From an uncultured Bacilli bacterium (GTDB lineage: Bacteria; Bacillota_I; Bacilli_A; RF39; UBA660): a stretch of DNA of 64,000 bases. Position numbers and translations under genes: made by a program. The first letter of the stretch is position 1, and the number at the start of each line of letters is the position of its first letter. Below the pieces are notes generated by a model. That model was not told the origin of the DNA and made no database searches. It saw only the letters and a program-made list of their open reading frames with translations. Positions 54,426 through 63,630 of this stretch are shown piece by piece. Location: the NCBI GenBank assembly GCA_944358375.1, contig CALVQT010000001.1, positions 124,001-188,000 of the forward strand. Reading direction: 5' to 3'.

Positions 54426-54953
54426 ATGGCATTAAAAAGAGGAATAGTTGAATTGGAAAACTACAATTCAGCATGGAAGGAAGATTATAAAAAAGAAGAA
54501 AAATTATTAAAAGATGTATTAAAAGATAGGATAATAGAAATACATCATGTTGGTAGTACTTCTATTGAAGGACTTAAAGCAAAACCAGTAATAGATATTT
54601 TAGTTGTAATTAATAGTTTGGATGAAATTACTGAAATTGAAGATATTTTAAAAGATTATGATTATTCAAATAGGGGACAGCAAGGAGTAGCAGACAGATA
54701 TTTCTTTGCTAAAGGACCCGAAGATTCAAGAACACATTATATTCATTTTGTTGAACCAAAGAGTAATACATATTATAATTTAGTATATTTTAAAAGATAT
54801 TTAATTGAGCATCCCAAATACATAAAAAAATATTGTGATTTAAAAGAAGATTTAGCTATTAAATATGCAAATGAAAGGCCAAAATATACAGCAGGTAAAA
54901 ATGAATTTATTACTGGTGTTATTAAACTTGCTAAAGAGGAGTATGATGATTAA
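54426..54953 (+). CDS. GrpB-family nucleotidyltransferase-like protein
   Basis: 175 residues, full length. HHVGSTSIEGLKAKPVIDIL is the GrpB/UPF0157 signature with the nucleotidyltransferase GS and DxD-like residues; THYIHFVEPKS and FKRYLIEHP follow. The family is related to nucleotidyltransferases, and its substrate is generally unknown. It overlaps the next gene. Confidence 0.85.
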   Translation: MALKRGIVELENYNSAWKEDYKKEEKLLKDVLKDRIIEIHHVGSTSIEGLKAKPVIDILVVINSLDEITEIEDILKDYDYSNRGQQGVADRYFFAKGPEDSRTHYIHFVEPKSNTYYNLVYFKRYLIEHPKYIKKYCDLKEDLAIKYANERPKYTAGKNEFITGVIKLAKEEYDD

Positions 54954-55587
54954 AGTTGTTTCATTTGATATAGGCGGAACACTTATTAAAAATAATAATT
55001 CTAATGAGTCACATTATGATTTACATGCTCTAGCAGAACTTACGAAAATACCTTATGAAAAAGTTCGTAATGTTTATAAAAATATATTTCAAAAAACAAA
55101 AGGAACATATGAGACTTTAATTTCAGAGTTTTGTAATCAATTATCTATTGATAACAATAAAGACATAAATGAATTTTTTAAAAATAAATTTAAATCAAAT
55201 GAAGTAAAAAAAATTTCATTAGATGATATAGAAGTATTAAAAAAATTAAAAAGTAAAGGTTATAAAGTAATATTATTTTCAAATAGTAGTTGTTTATTAG
55301 ATAACTATTTACCAAATGATATTAAAGAAATAGTTGATAATATATTTTATTCATATGATTTAGGATATACAAAAAGTGATTCAGAGAGTTATAAATATAT
55401 TGAAAAAATATTAGGAAATAAATCTAATGAATTTTTACATATAGGAGATACACTAAGTAGCGATTATTTAAATCCAATTAAAAATGGATGGAATGCTTTA
55501 TATTATGGAATTAGTGGTAATAAAGAAGTTAAATCAATTACTAACTTAAATGAAATATTTGATTGGTTGAACTCAATAAATAATTAA
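54946..55587 (+). CDS. HAD-superfamily hydrolase
   Basis: 213 residues from the ATG at 54946 (MIKVVSFDIGGTLI); a longer in-frame start at 54865 lies inside GrpB and has no ribosome site, while AAAGAGGAG stands at 54933-54941. Motif I is DIGGT instead of DxDGT/V-T, so the second Asp is replaced; motif II is VILFSNSS and motif IV HIGDTLSSDY. With Gly in place of the acid/base Asp, its activity may be phosphonatase-like or weak. Substrate unknown. Confidence 0.75.
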   Translation: MIKVVSFDIGGTLIKNNNSNESHYDLHALAELTKIPYEKVRNVYKNIFQKTKGTYETLISEFCNQLSIDNNKDINEFFKNKFKSNEVKKISLDDIEVLKKLKSKGYKVILFSNSSCLLDNYLPNDIKEIVDNIFYSYDLGYTKSDSESYKYIEKILGNKSNEFLHIGDTLSSDYLNPIKNGWNALYYGISGNKEVKSITNLNEIFDWLNSINN

Positions 55588-55728
55588 ATATCTTTTAATA
55601 TAGAAAGTATTATATTATAAATAGTATGAGAAAAAATAATATGAAAATAGAATAGACAGAGAATTAGTTACAAAAAATATTGTTGCATCTAGGACTAAAT
55701 TACAAGAATTATAGCAATAAAAATATAT

Positions 55729-56261
55729 TTGCGTTATCAAAAATATTATGCTAATGATGATAAAATATTTAAGGTTGCAAAATTCGCAAATATGAATAAT
55801 TTATCTGTTACATTTCATTGTGGTGAAATTTATGATGATAACGGTGAAAGTTCATATTCTGAATATTCTGATGCTAAATTTATTGAAGAATTAGCAGTAA
55901 AATTTCCAAAAGTTAATTTTATTGCTAGTCATAAATTGGCCTAATTTTGATAGTCTATTTTATTTATGGAATAAGTATGATAATATTTATACTTGTTTTA
56001 GTGATTGCAATGATGGCGAAGATATTAAACAAAGAGAAAAACAAAATATTATAATATCAAACATCATTAATAAATATTTTAAATTTTACCCTAATGTAAA
56101 GAAAAAAATAATGTATGGAACTGTTTTTTGCTGTATCAGATGAATATAGTGATGTATCTAGGTATATAAAGATACTTGATTTATTAAATATTGATGAAAA
56201 ATAAAAGCGAGATATTCTATATAATAATATTTGTAATGCTTATAATACAAAATTTGAATAA
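55729..56261 (+). pseudogene. Amidohydrolase-family gene broken by frameshifts
   Basis: Fragments in successive frames join into one protein: LSVTFHCGEIYDDNGESS and KFPKVNFIASHK in one frame; NFDSLFYLWNKYDNIYTCFS to KKKIMYGT in a second; FFAVSDEYSDVSRYIKILDL in a third, with a further TAA before RDILYNNICNAYNTKFE. The His/Asp pattern and the final NAxxxF are those of Amidohydro_2 proteins. At least two frameshifts and one nonsense codon; the N-terminus is missing. Confidence 0.7.
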
Positions 56262-57000
56262 CAAATAAAATAAATGAAAGAATGTAATGTACTTATTAGA
56301 ATATAAAAAAATTCTCATAATAATTAAAAAGAGTGTGTAAGGAAATCTGTGTAAATGATATCTTTTCACGATAATTGTAACTTATACAGTTTCTTTTTTT
56401 ATTACATTAATAATATAATATATAAAATATTTTTCAAAAAAATTAAATTCTATTATCAAACATGATAAATAATTCTGATAATATTGACCTCCCAGTTTCT
56501 ACATGCTTGATCTTATTTTTTATCAATATTTTTAACTGATAAATATAAATATTTTAATAAGGACATATCTGTTGTAAAAACAAATTTAGTTTTAGTATAT
56601 TTTTTAAATTATCTATCCAAAGATTCTGTTGTATTTGTTGTATACATTATTTTTCTTATCGGTTCAGAGAATTGGAAAAATGGACATATAGCATCCCAAT
56701 TTAATTCACATATTTTAAATGATGATGCGTATTTATCCTGCCATTTTTTTTAATTCTTGTAGTTTTTCGTATCCTTCTTAGAAGTATATATTAATTTTAA
56801 ATCGGCTGTAAAAGTTTTTAAATATTTATAATTTACATATTTAACTGAATTTCTAATCATATGAACTACACATCTTTGTTGGATAGTATTAGGAAAAGTT
56901 GATAGTAATTTGAAAGAAAAATTTTTAAAGTTTTTATTAACTATTTTTATATAAAATCAACTATTAGTTGAGATTTTCAACTTACTCTTTATTTCCTAAT
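56262..57000. other. Decayed stretch containing an IS256-type end
   Basis: No intact gene. Apart from the transposase remnant below, GTGTAAGGAAATCTGTGTAAATG near 56335-56357, split across its motif, resembles the terminal repeat of an IS256-family element. Confidence 0.45.
56456..56915 (-). pseudogene. IS256-family (mutator) transposase remnant
   Basis: Read on the minus strand in one continuous frame: FPNTIQQRCVVHMIRNSVKY, LKTFTADLKLIYTSKKD, KKWQDKYASSFKICELNWD, EPIRKIMYTTNTTESLDR, and KYTKTKFVFTTDMSLLKYLY. These match the C-terminal half of IS256 transposases. Three in-frame TAA codons interrupt it and the N-terminal half is absent. Confidence 0.85.
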
Positions 57001-57040
57001 ATAAGTTATTTTAATAAAATTAATCTAGAGAGGAGAAATT

Positions 57041-57748
57041 ATGAAAAAGAATTATATTTATATCATTACAATATTAGTATTGTTTGTAGGATTAGTTATA
57101 AGCTTATGTTTTAATTTTACAAGTAATAGTAATGAAATAGTACCATTACCAAAGCAAGAAAAAAGTGAAGGATTAAGAGGTACATATGATATTGATAAAA
57201 ATATCAATGAAAAAACCATTGATAATTATCTAGGAAGAAGCGATGTAGCATATAGGGATTTAAGATTACTTGTTGATACAGCTACTTGGGAAAATAAAGG
57301 AGGAGAAAGAGAATTAACTGGTTTTATTGAAGGATTTGAAGTTATTCCTTATCCGTATTTAACTGAGTTTCCACAAGAATATATTGATCAAAAGAAAGAT
57401 GAAAATGTTAGTAATTTATATGAAGGTAAAACATTATTTAGGTTAGGAGAAAATGGTGAATATATTGCTAATTATAAGGAATCTATGGAAATATTAGAAT
57501 ATATTTTTCCAAAAGACAAAACTATATTCTTAATGTGTGGTGCTGGTGGATATGCTAATTTCGCTAAACAAATGTTAGTTGCGCTTGGTTGGGATAAAGA
57601 AAAAATATATAATATTGGAGGTTATTGGAGTTATGAGGGAGATCATGCTATTAGCACTATTAATAATAATGGCTCCGAAGTAACATATGATTTTTGGAAA
57701 GTTCCATATTATAATATAGATTTTGATAGTTTACACGAAATTGAATAA
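57041..57748 (+). CDS. Membrane-anchored extracytoplasmic rhodanese-like protein
   Basis: 235 residues. One N-terminal membrane helix (about 6-26), then a rhodanese fold: LLVDTATWENKGG near 76, IPYPYLTEFP near 103, and the active-site loop TIFLMCGAGGYANFAKQML with Cys near 168, then IYNIGGYWSYEGDH. Rhodaneses carry sulfur or act on thiols. The active loop is longer than a classic CRxGxR loop. GAGAGGAG site. It lies before feoAB but is separated by a terminator. Confidence 0.75.
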   Translation: MKKNYIYIITILVLFVGLVISLCFNFTSNSNEIVPLPKQEKSEGLRGTYDIDKNINEKTIDNYLGRSDVAYRDLRLLVDTATWENKGGERELTGFIEGFEVIPYPYLTEFPQEYIDQKKDENVSNLYEGKTLFRLGENGEYIANYKESMEILEYIFPKDKTIFLMCGAGGYANFAKQMLVALGWDKEKIYNIGGYWSYEGDHAISTINNNGSEVTYDFWKVPYYNIDFDSLHEIE

Positions 57749-57753
57749 TTAAC

Positions 57754-57788
57754 AAACTATTAACAATATAATTGTTAATAGTTTTTTT
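57754..57788 (+). terminator. Terminator after the rhodanese gene
   Basis: Fourteen perfect pairs, AAACTATTAACAAT (57754-57767) with ATTGTTAATAGTTT (57771-57784), 3-base loop, then T residues. Confidence 0.8.
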
Positions 57789-57823
57789 ATGAATAAATTA
57801 TGTTTTATTTTCATATTATTATC

Positions 57824-58057
57824 ATGATTAGTTTAGATAAAGTTTTAATAGGACAAATATCTATTATTAAAAATATTGAAGAAGAAAATATAAAATTTAA
57901 AAAACGTTTACTTGATATGGGTTTAACAAAAGGAACTAAAGTAATAGTTAAAAGAAAAAATTTTAATAACAATCTAACAACTATCTTTTTAAGAGATTAT
58001 AATTTAACATTAAATTTAAATGAGATTAGTAAAATAAAGGTGGAGATAATAAATTGA
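57824..58057 (+). CDS. feoA: Ferrous iron transport protein A
   Basis: 77 residues from the ATG at 57824; an in-frame ATG at 57800 would add a hydrophobic MFYFHIII stretch not found in the family. The SH3-like fold is marked by RLLDMGLTKGTKVIVKRK. It binds FeoB and supports Fe(II) uptake. Its stop overlaps the feoB start. No clear ribosome site is visible, and I see no Fur box I would defend. Confidence 0.85.
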   Translation: MISLDKVLIGQISIIKNIEEENIKFKKRLLDMGLTKGTKVIVKRKNFNNNLTTIFLRDYNLTLNLNEISKIKVEIIN

Positions 58058-60099
58058 AAATAGCTCTTTTGGGTAATCAAAATAGTGGTAAAACAACATT
58101 ATTTAATAATCTTACTGGATTTAATAGTAAAGTGGGTAACTATCCTGGAGTTAGTGTGGATGAGAAAAGTGGATATATAAAAAATACTAGTTATGAAATA
58201 ATTGATTTACCAGGTATATACTCATTAAATTCTTATGGCGCTGATGAGGAAGTAACAATAAATTATATATTAAATAATAAAATCGATTTAATAATTAATA
58301 TTATTGATAGTAACACTTTAGAAAGAAGTTTAAACTTAACATTACAATTATTAGATTTGGATATTAATATAATAGTTGTATTAAATATGAATGATTTACT
58401 TTTAAAAAAAGGAATTATAATTGATGAAAATATACTTAGTAATATACTTGGAGTTAGTGTTATTAAAATATCTGCATCTAAGAATATTGGAATTGATAAT
58501 TTATTAAAATTAATTGAAAGTAATAAAATTAAAAGAATAAATAAAATATATGATGATAAGATAGAACAAAGTATATATAAAATACAAAATAGCCTTAATA
58601 ATAAAGTATATAATAAGAGGTTTGTAAGTATTAAGTTACTTGAAAATGAAGATAGATTTAATATATATAAAAGTAATGAAATAGATTGTATTATAAATAG
58701 TTTATCTTTTAGATATGAAAATAATTTATACGAAGAAATAATATATCAAAGATTTAAATACATCGAAAATATAAAATCAAAAGTATATAAAAAAAATAAT
58801 TATAATATTTCTATGAGCGAAAAACTGGATAAAATATTTTTAAATAAATATTTATCATTTCCAATATTTATATTAATAATGAGTTTTATTTTTTATTTAT
58901 CTATTAATTTAGTAGGAAATAATTTATCTATTATTTTAGAAAAGTCTATTGAGAATTTTAGTTATATTTTAAATAATTTTTTTGTTAATATTGGTGTTAA
59001 TGATGCTATTATAAGTTTATTTATAAATGGTATTGTAAAAGGAGTTTTAACTGTTTTAACATTTCTGCCTCAATTAATGATTTTATTTTTTTGTTTATCT
59101 ATATTAGAGTCAAGTGGTTATATGTCTAGAATTGAAATATTATTTGATAATATATTTAGAAAAATAGGCCTTAATGGTAAAAGTATAGTTCCTTTTATTA
59201 TTGGACTTGGATGTAGTGTACCTGGGATACTTGGCTGTAGAACAATAGAAAATAAAAATATTAGAAATATGACTTGTGCTTTAACCCCTTTCGTACCATG
59301 CAGTGCTAAATTACCAATTATAATAATGCTAAGTAGTTATTTTTATAAAGAACATCAAGTATTAATAATAATATCATTATATTTGCTATCTATTTTTGTA
59401 ATTATTATTTCAGCAATAATTATGAGAAAATATTTTAAAATAAATGATAATGATCTTTATTTAGAAGAGTTAGTGGAATATAAAATGATAGATATAAAAT
59501 ATGTATTAAAGGATGTTTATAATAGAAGCCTTTCTTTCATAAAAAGAGCTGGAACTATAATATTTTTATCATCTATTATTGTGTGGTTTTTATCATCATT
59601 TTCATTAAAATTTGAATATGGAGTTTCTTTAAATGAAACAATTATTGCTTTTATAGGTAAAAAAATTTCATGGTTTTTTGTTCCATTATTAGGTATTAAT
59701 TCATGGGAAGCATCTATATCAATAATTCAAGGCTTAATTGCAAAAGAACAAGTCGTAAGTTCTCTTTCAATCATAAATGAATTATCTAATAATAATTTTA
59801 TATTATCAGTATTTAATAATCATTCCGCATATTCTTTTATTGTTTTTAATTTATTTAGTGTACCTTGTATTTCATCCCTTTATGCATTAAAAAAAGAATT
59901 AAAAAACAAAAAAATTTTTATTTTATTAATATTTTATCAAATATTTTTTGCTTGGTTATTATCAATATTCATATATAACGTTTTAAATAATATTAACATT
60001 TTAATTATTCTCATATTAATAATAATTGTAATTATTTTATTTAATATTAAAAAATCAAATTGTGATTATTGTGCATTTAATGGTTGTTGTAGGAAATAA
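58054..60099 (+). CDS. feoB: Ferrous iron transporter FeoB
   Basis: 681 residues with a TTG start behind GGTGGAG. The N-terminal GTPase has GNQNSGKTTLFNNLTG (G1), NYPGVSVDEKSG (G2), DLPGIYSLN (G3) and VVLNMNDL (G4). About ten transmembrane helices follow, including the two gate motifs with Cys: LGCSVPGILGCRTI and ALTPFVPCSAKLPI. The C-terminus ends in a Cys cluster (CDYCAFNGCC). It imports Fe(II). Length and motifs are normal. Confidence 0.95.
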   Translation: MKIALLGNQNSGKTTLFNNLTGFNSKVGNYPGVSVDEKSGYIKNTSYEIIDLPGIYSLNSYGADEEVTINYILNNKIDLIINIIDSNTLERSLNLTLQLLDLDINIIVVLNMNDLLLKKGIIIDENILSNILGVSVIKISASKNIGIDNLLKLIESNKIKRINKIYDDKIEQSIYKIQNSLNNKVYNKRFVSIKLLENEDRFNIYKSNEIDCIINSLSFRYENNLYEEIIYQRFKYIENIKSKVYKKNNYNISMSEKLDKIFLNKYLSFPIFILIMSFIFYLSINLVGNNLSIILEKSIENFSYILNNFFVNIGVNDAIISLFINGIVKGVLTVLTFLPQLMILFFCLSILESSGYMSRIEILFDNIFRKIGLNGKSIVPFIIGLGCSVPGILGCRTIENKNIRNMTCALTPFVPCSAKLPIIIMLSSYFYKEHQVLIIISLYLLSIFVIIISAIIMRKYFKINDNDLYLEELVEYKMIDIKYVLKDVYNRSLSFIKRAGTIIFLSSIIVWFLSSFSLKFEYGVSLNETIIAFIGKKISWFFVPLLGINSWEASISIIQGLIAKEQVVSSLSIINELSNNNFILSVFNNHSAYSFIVFNLFSVPCISSLYALKKELKNKKIFILLIFYQIFFAWLLSIFIYNVLNNINILIILILIIIVIILFNIKKSNCDYCAFNGCCRK

Positions 60100-60149
60100 A
60101 GAGCAATAAAAACAAAATGATTTTTTTATTACATATTTCGACAAATTTA

Positions 60150-60179
60150 TTGACTTTATGTTAATGTTTAAAGTATAAT
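60150..60179 (+). promoter_or_regulatory. Strong promoter of the TasA-like protein cluster
   Basis: TTGACT (60150-60155), 18-base spacer, TATAAT (60174-60179). Confidence 0.75.
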
Positions 60180-60204
60180 TTAAATATATTATAAAGATAT
60201 CGAA

Positions 60205-60245
60205 ATATAGCCATATGCCAATGGTTATGTTTCCATTAGCTATAT
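60205..60245 (+). promoter_or_regulatory. Hairpin in the 5' leader of the TasA-like cluster
   Basis: ATATAGC (60205-60211) pairs with GCTATAT (60239-60245), and inside it AATGG (60220-60224) with CCATT (60233-60237). It ends just before the AAGGGA ribosome site of the first gene, so it could affect mRNA stability or translation. No known riboswitch recognised. Confidence 0.5.
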
Positions 60246-60260
60246 GAAGGGATATAGAAT

Positions 60261-60974
60261 ATGGGAAGGGTAAAATTAAGCAGTGAGAAATTAAAGCATG
60301 AAAAAAATCTTAAAAAGATATTAAAAATTGCAATTCTTGTTTTATTGTTATTTTTTCTTATTTTATATTTTGTAGTAGGTGTTTTTTATAATAATGGAAA
60401 TTTTAGCGTAACGCTAGACAGAAACTTATATTTTGATAAAGGATTATTAATTTATGACGATGTTAATTATAAGGTTTATCGTTCAGAGTTAAACGCTGAG
60501 TCTCCAGAGTCATTTGACAATATTTCAGGGCATTGGTTACCTGATAATCTTCATGATAGTGTAGGAGGTTCTCATAATGGTGATAATTATCTTGCATATA
60601 CTTTCTATATTGAAAATGAAGGTGAAGAGGTAAGCGATTATTATTATGAAATAGTAATTGATGATGTAATAAAAAATGTTGATGAAGCTGTGAGAATTAG
60701 AGTTTATACTGATGATGGTAATTATGTCACATACGCTAAAGAATCTGTAGAAGGTACTGCGGAGTCAGACACAGTTACTTTTCTATCAGATAGAATAGTT
60801 GCACGTGAGCACGTTGCAGACTTTAATCCAGGCGACATAAATAAATATACAATAGTGATGTGGATTGAGGGAAGTGATCCAGAATGTACAGATAACATTT
60901 TGGGTGGTGAGTTTAAAATTCATTTAGATTTTAAATCACAAATTATTGATGAAAAGGAGAAAGGAAACGAATAA
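60261..60974 (+). CDS. Membrane-anchored surface protein, first of the TasA-like cluster
   Basis: 237 residues with a basic N-terminus, one long membrane helix (about 22-43) and an extracellular beta-rich domain (YLAYTFYIENEGEEVSDYY, then EIVIDDVIKN and RIRVYTDDG). The repeated strand pattern and 'AYTFYIENEG' wording are like the donor-strand type TasA/camelysin family. It may be a base, anchor or accessory subunit for the secreted proteins behind it. TAATG overlap with the next gene. Confidence 0.6.
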   Translation: MGRVKLSSEKLKHEKNLKKILKIAILVLLLFFLILYFVVGVFYNNGNFSVTLDRNLYFDKGLLIYDDVNYKVYRSELNAESPESFDNISGHWLPDNLHDSVGGSHNGDNYLAYTFYIENEGEEVSDYYYEIVIDDVIKNVDEAVRIRVYTDDGNYVTYAKESVEGTAESDTVTFLSDRIVAREHVADFNPGDINKYTIVMWIEGSDPECTDNILGGEFKIHLDFKSQIIDEKEKGNE

Positions 60975-62218
60975 TGACAAAGAAAAATGACAAACATGAT
61001 AGAAGAGTAAAAAGATTAATAGTTGGAACTGGTCTTTTCACTGTTCTTTTAGCAACATCAACCTTTGCATGGTTTATTGGTATGCAAACAGTTAATGTTT
61101 CACCATTTGATGTTACAGTTGCAGCAATTGATGGTTTATCTTTATCTTTAGATGGTACAAGCTTTTCTGACTCAGTAACCATTAATAAAGATAATTTTGA
61201 TACTTATGATGGTAACACAAATACTTGGGGTGGTAAAGGTTTAAAACCTATTTCAACTCTTGGAAAAATGAATCCAGATACATCTAAATTGATATTATAT
61301 GAAAGTAGTAGTATCGATCCAACACAAGCTGGTGGTGGTTATAGATTAATGTCAAGTGTTATAGAAAATACTGATGAAGAAAGATCAGGATATGTTGCAT
61401 TTGATTTATTCATTAAAAACTTATCTGGGGATGAATATTATACTGAATATGATGAAAGAAATGAAGAAGCAGTATTCTTATCACCAGACTCAATGGTAAC
61501 AGTTGGATCTGCTGGTGTGGAAAATACTGGTATTGAAAATTCAGTTAGAGTTGCATTTGCACAAATAGGTCGTGTTATATCAACTGCTACTGCTGAACAA
61601 ATGCAAGCTATTTCTTGCCAAGAAGCAGAAGGCGTTACAACTATTTGCGACAAAAGAGATGCTGTAATTTGGGAACCAAATGACACAGATCACGTTGAAA
61701 ATGCAATTAATTGGTATGATAATGTATGTAAAGCAAGAACTGGTAAAGCAATTGATGATTCAGCGTCATATGGTGATGCCTGTGGTACTATAGAAGATGG
61801 TACTTATTACCCAACTTATGTAGTTGGTGGAACAATTAATTATACTGATGAAGTAAATGTTTATGATGGTGCAGAATATAATGGGTATACTGCTTCAATT
61901 GCAGCAGATACACCAACTAATGGTAAATTGTATAAATTAGATTATTTCACAGATACTGAAAAGAATTTAAGAGGAAATGATAGACCACAATTTATTTCTT
62001 TAGCACCAAATAGTGTTACTAAAGTTAGAATTTATATTTACTTAGAAGGTCAAGATGTAGATAATTATGATTTTGCATCATTAGGAAAACAAATTGCAGT
62101 TAATTTTAGCCTAAGTAAGGAAAGATACTTTGATCAAGATGTTAATTATGATCCAAGCGGAACTGCTACATTACCAGATGATGTAATCTATGACAATCAT
62201 AAAGATCCAAGTAATTAA
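60974..62218 (+). CDS. TasA/camelysin-like secreted fibre protein, paralog 1
   Basis: 414 residues. N-terminal helix LIVGTGLFTVLLATSTFAWF ends in the TFAWF motif that marks TasA/camelysin-like (SipW-type) exports. The mature part is acidic and beta-rich and contains two conserved Cys pairs (CQEAEGVTTIC and CKARTGKAIDDSASYGDAC), a DAVIWEPND segment and RPQFISLAPNSVTKVRIYIY. It is highly similar to the next gene in order and motifs. Probably a surface filament or matrix protein; no peptidase is seen in the window. Confidence 0.68.
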   Translation: MTKKNDKHDRRVKRLIVGTGLFTVLLATSTFAWFIGMQTVNVSPFDVTVAAIDGLSLSLDGTSFSDSVTINKDNFDTYDGNTNTWGGKGLKPISTLGKMNPDTSKLILYESSSIDPTQAGGGYRLMSSVIENTDEERSGYVAFDLFIKNLSGDEYYTEYDERNEEAVFLSPDSMVTVGSAGVENTGIENSVRVAFAQIGRVISTATAEQMQAISCQEAEGVTTICDKRDAVIWEPNDTDHVENAINWYDNVCKARTGKAIDDSASYGDACGTIEDGTYYPTYVVGGTINYTDEVNVYDGAEYNGYTASIAADTPTNGKLYKLDYFTDTEKNLRGNDRPQFISLAPNSVTKVRIYIYLEGQDVDNYDFASLGKQIAVNFSLSKERYFDQDVNYDPSGTATLPDDVIYDNHKDPSN

Positions 62219-62276
62219 TAAGCAACATAATAAATTAATATAAAAACAATATTATAAAATAAAAAAAGGAGAGACA

Positions 62277-63554
62277 ATGGCAACAAATAATAAAAAAAGA
62301 AATAGAAAAATATTTAATTTAATAACAATTTGTGCCTTATTTGCAATTGTACTTTCTGTTGGAACATTTGCATGGTTCATTGGAATTCAAACAGTAGATA
62401 TTCAACAATTTGAAATTGAAGTCGAAACTACTGAGGGATTACTAATTTCAATGGACGGTGAAAATTGGCAATATACATTAGATGTTAACACTGCTAATCA
62501 ATATGCTGGAAATACTAATATTTTGGATGAAGGTAGTGGATTTACCGGCTTAAAACCAATTTCAACTGTTGGTAGAGCTGATAGTACTTCATCTAGAATG
62601 ATTATGTTTGAAAAAGCAAGTTTAACATCTGGTTATGGAGGACTTAGATTATTAACTAGTAGAGTTGATAATTATAATCAAAGTACAGAAGGAGACGACG
62701 GTTTAAATCAAGGCGACGGTTATATAGCATTTGATTTATTTATTAAAAATATTTCAGAAGATGCATATTATACTGATAATGAACCTCTTAATGAAGAAGC
62801 TATATTTTTATCAACAAATTCAGCTGTTACAACTAGTGCTAATGGTGTAGCTGGTACAGGTATAGAAAATTCAATTAGAGTAGCATTTATGCAAGTTGGA
62901 CGTGTTATTTCTACAAATGAAAATCCTGCTACTATAACAGGTATTACTTGTACTAGTGGTGGAGCTGGAGATGATCAAGTTACTGGAATTTGTAGAGATG
63001 CTGTAATTTGGGAACCAAATGATTCTGTTCATGTTCAAAATGCAATTGAGTACTATAATGTATCATGTAAAGAAAGAATTGCAGAAGATATATATGTTGA
63101 TGGATATAATAAAGAAGGAACATGTGAAATAATTACAACAAATCAAGCAGTTTCTACATATGCAGTAAATAAAGAATTAGTAGTAGATGACATGGTTGAT
63201 ACGTATGATGGATTTAATAAATATGATGATACTATTACAAGTTATACTGATTTTGTGGCTGCAGATACTGATGCAAAAGATGACTATAAATTAGTTGATT
63301 ATGATTATTTTACTGATACTGAAAAAGTTAAAACAGGAAATGATAGACCACAATTTATGTCATTAGCACCAAATAGTATAACTAAGGTTAGAGTTTATGT
63401 ATACTTAGAAGGACAAGATATAGATAATTACGAATTTGCTTCTTTAGGTGAAGAAGTAACTATTAACTTTGGATTTACTAAGGAAAGATATACTGCTGCT
63501 GATGTTGATCATGTTGGTGAAGATGTTGATACAACACCAACTGCTGGTATTTAA
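62277..63554 (+). CDS. TasA/camelysin-like secreted fibre protein, paralog 2
   Basis: 425 residues, about half identical by eye to the preceding protein: TFAWFIGIQTV, YIAFDLFIKNIS, GIENSIRVAFMQVGRVIST, DAVIWEPNDSVHVQNAI, DRPQFMSLAPNSITKVR, and the same two Cys pairs (CTSGGAGDDQVTGIC; CKERIAEDIYVDGYNKEGTC). Acidic and exported. AAAAGGAGAGAC site 59 bases after the previous gene; a terminator follows. Confidence 0.68.
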   Translation: MATNNKKRNRKIFNLITICALFAIVLSVGTFAWFIGIQTVDIQQFEIEVETTEGLLISMDGENWQYTLDVNTANQYAGNTNILDEGSGFTGLKPISTVGRADSTSSRMIMFEKASLTSGYGGLRLLTSRVDNYNQSTEGDDGLNQGDGYIAFDLFIKNISEDAYYTDNEPLNEEAIFLSTNSAVTTSANGVAGTGIENSIRVAFMQVGRVISTNENPATITGITCTSGGAGDDQVTGICRDAVIWEPNDSVHVQNAIEYYNVSCKERIAEDIYVDGYNKEGTCEIITTNQAVSTYAVNKELVVDDMVDTYDGFNKYDDTITSYTDFVAADTDAKDDYKLVDYDYFTDTEKVKTGNDRPQFMSLAPNSITKVRVYVYLEGQDIDNYEFASLGEEVTINFGFTKERYTAADVDHVGEDVDTTPTAGI

Positions 63555-63578
63555 TAATACTAAATTATATAATATGGT

Positions 63579-63610
63579 GAAGAGTAATATTTAGTATATT
63601 ACTCTTCATT
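63579..63610 (+). terminator. Terminator after TasA-like paralog 2
   Basis: GAAGAGTAATAT (63579-63590) pairs perfectly with ATATTACTCTTC (63596-63607), 5-base loop. Confidence 0.75.
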
Positions 63611-63630
63611 TCATATATAGAGGTGTTTAG

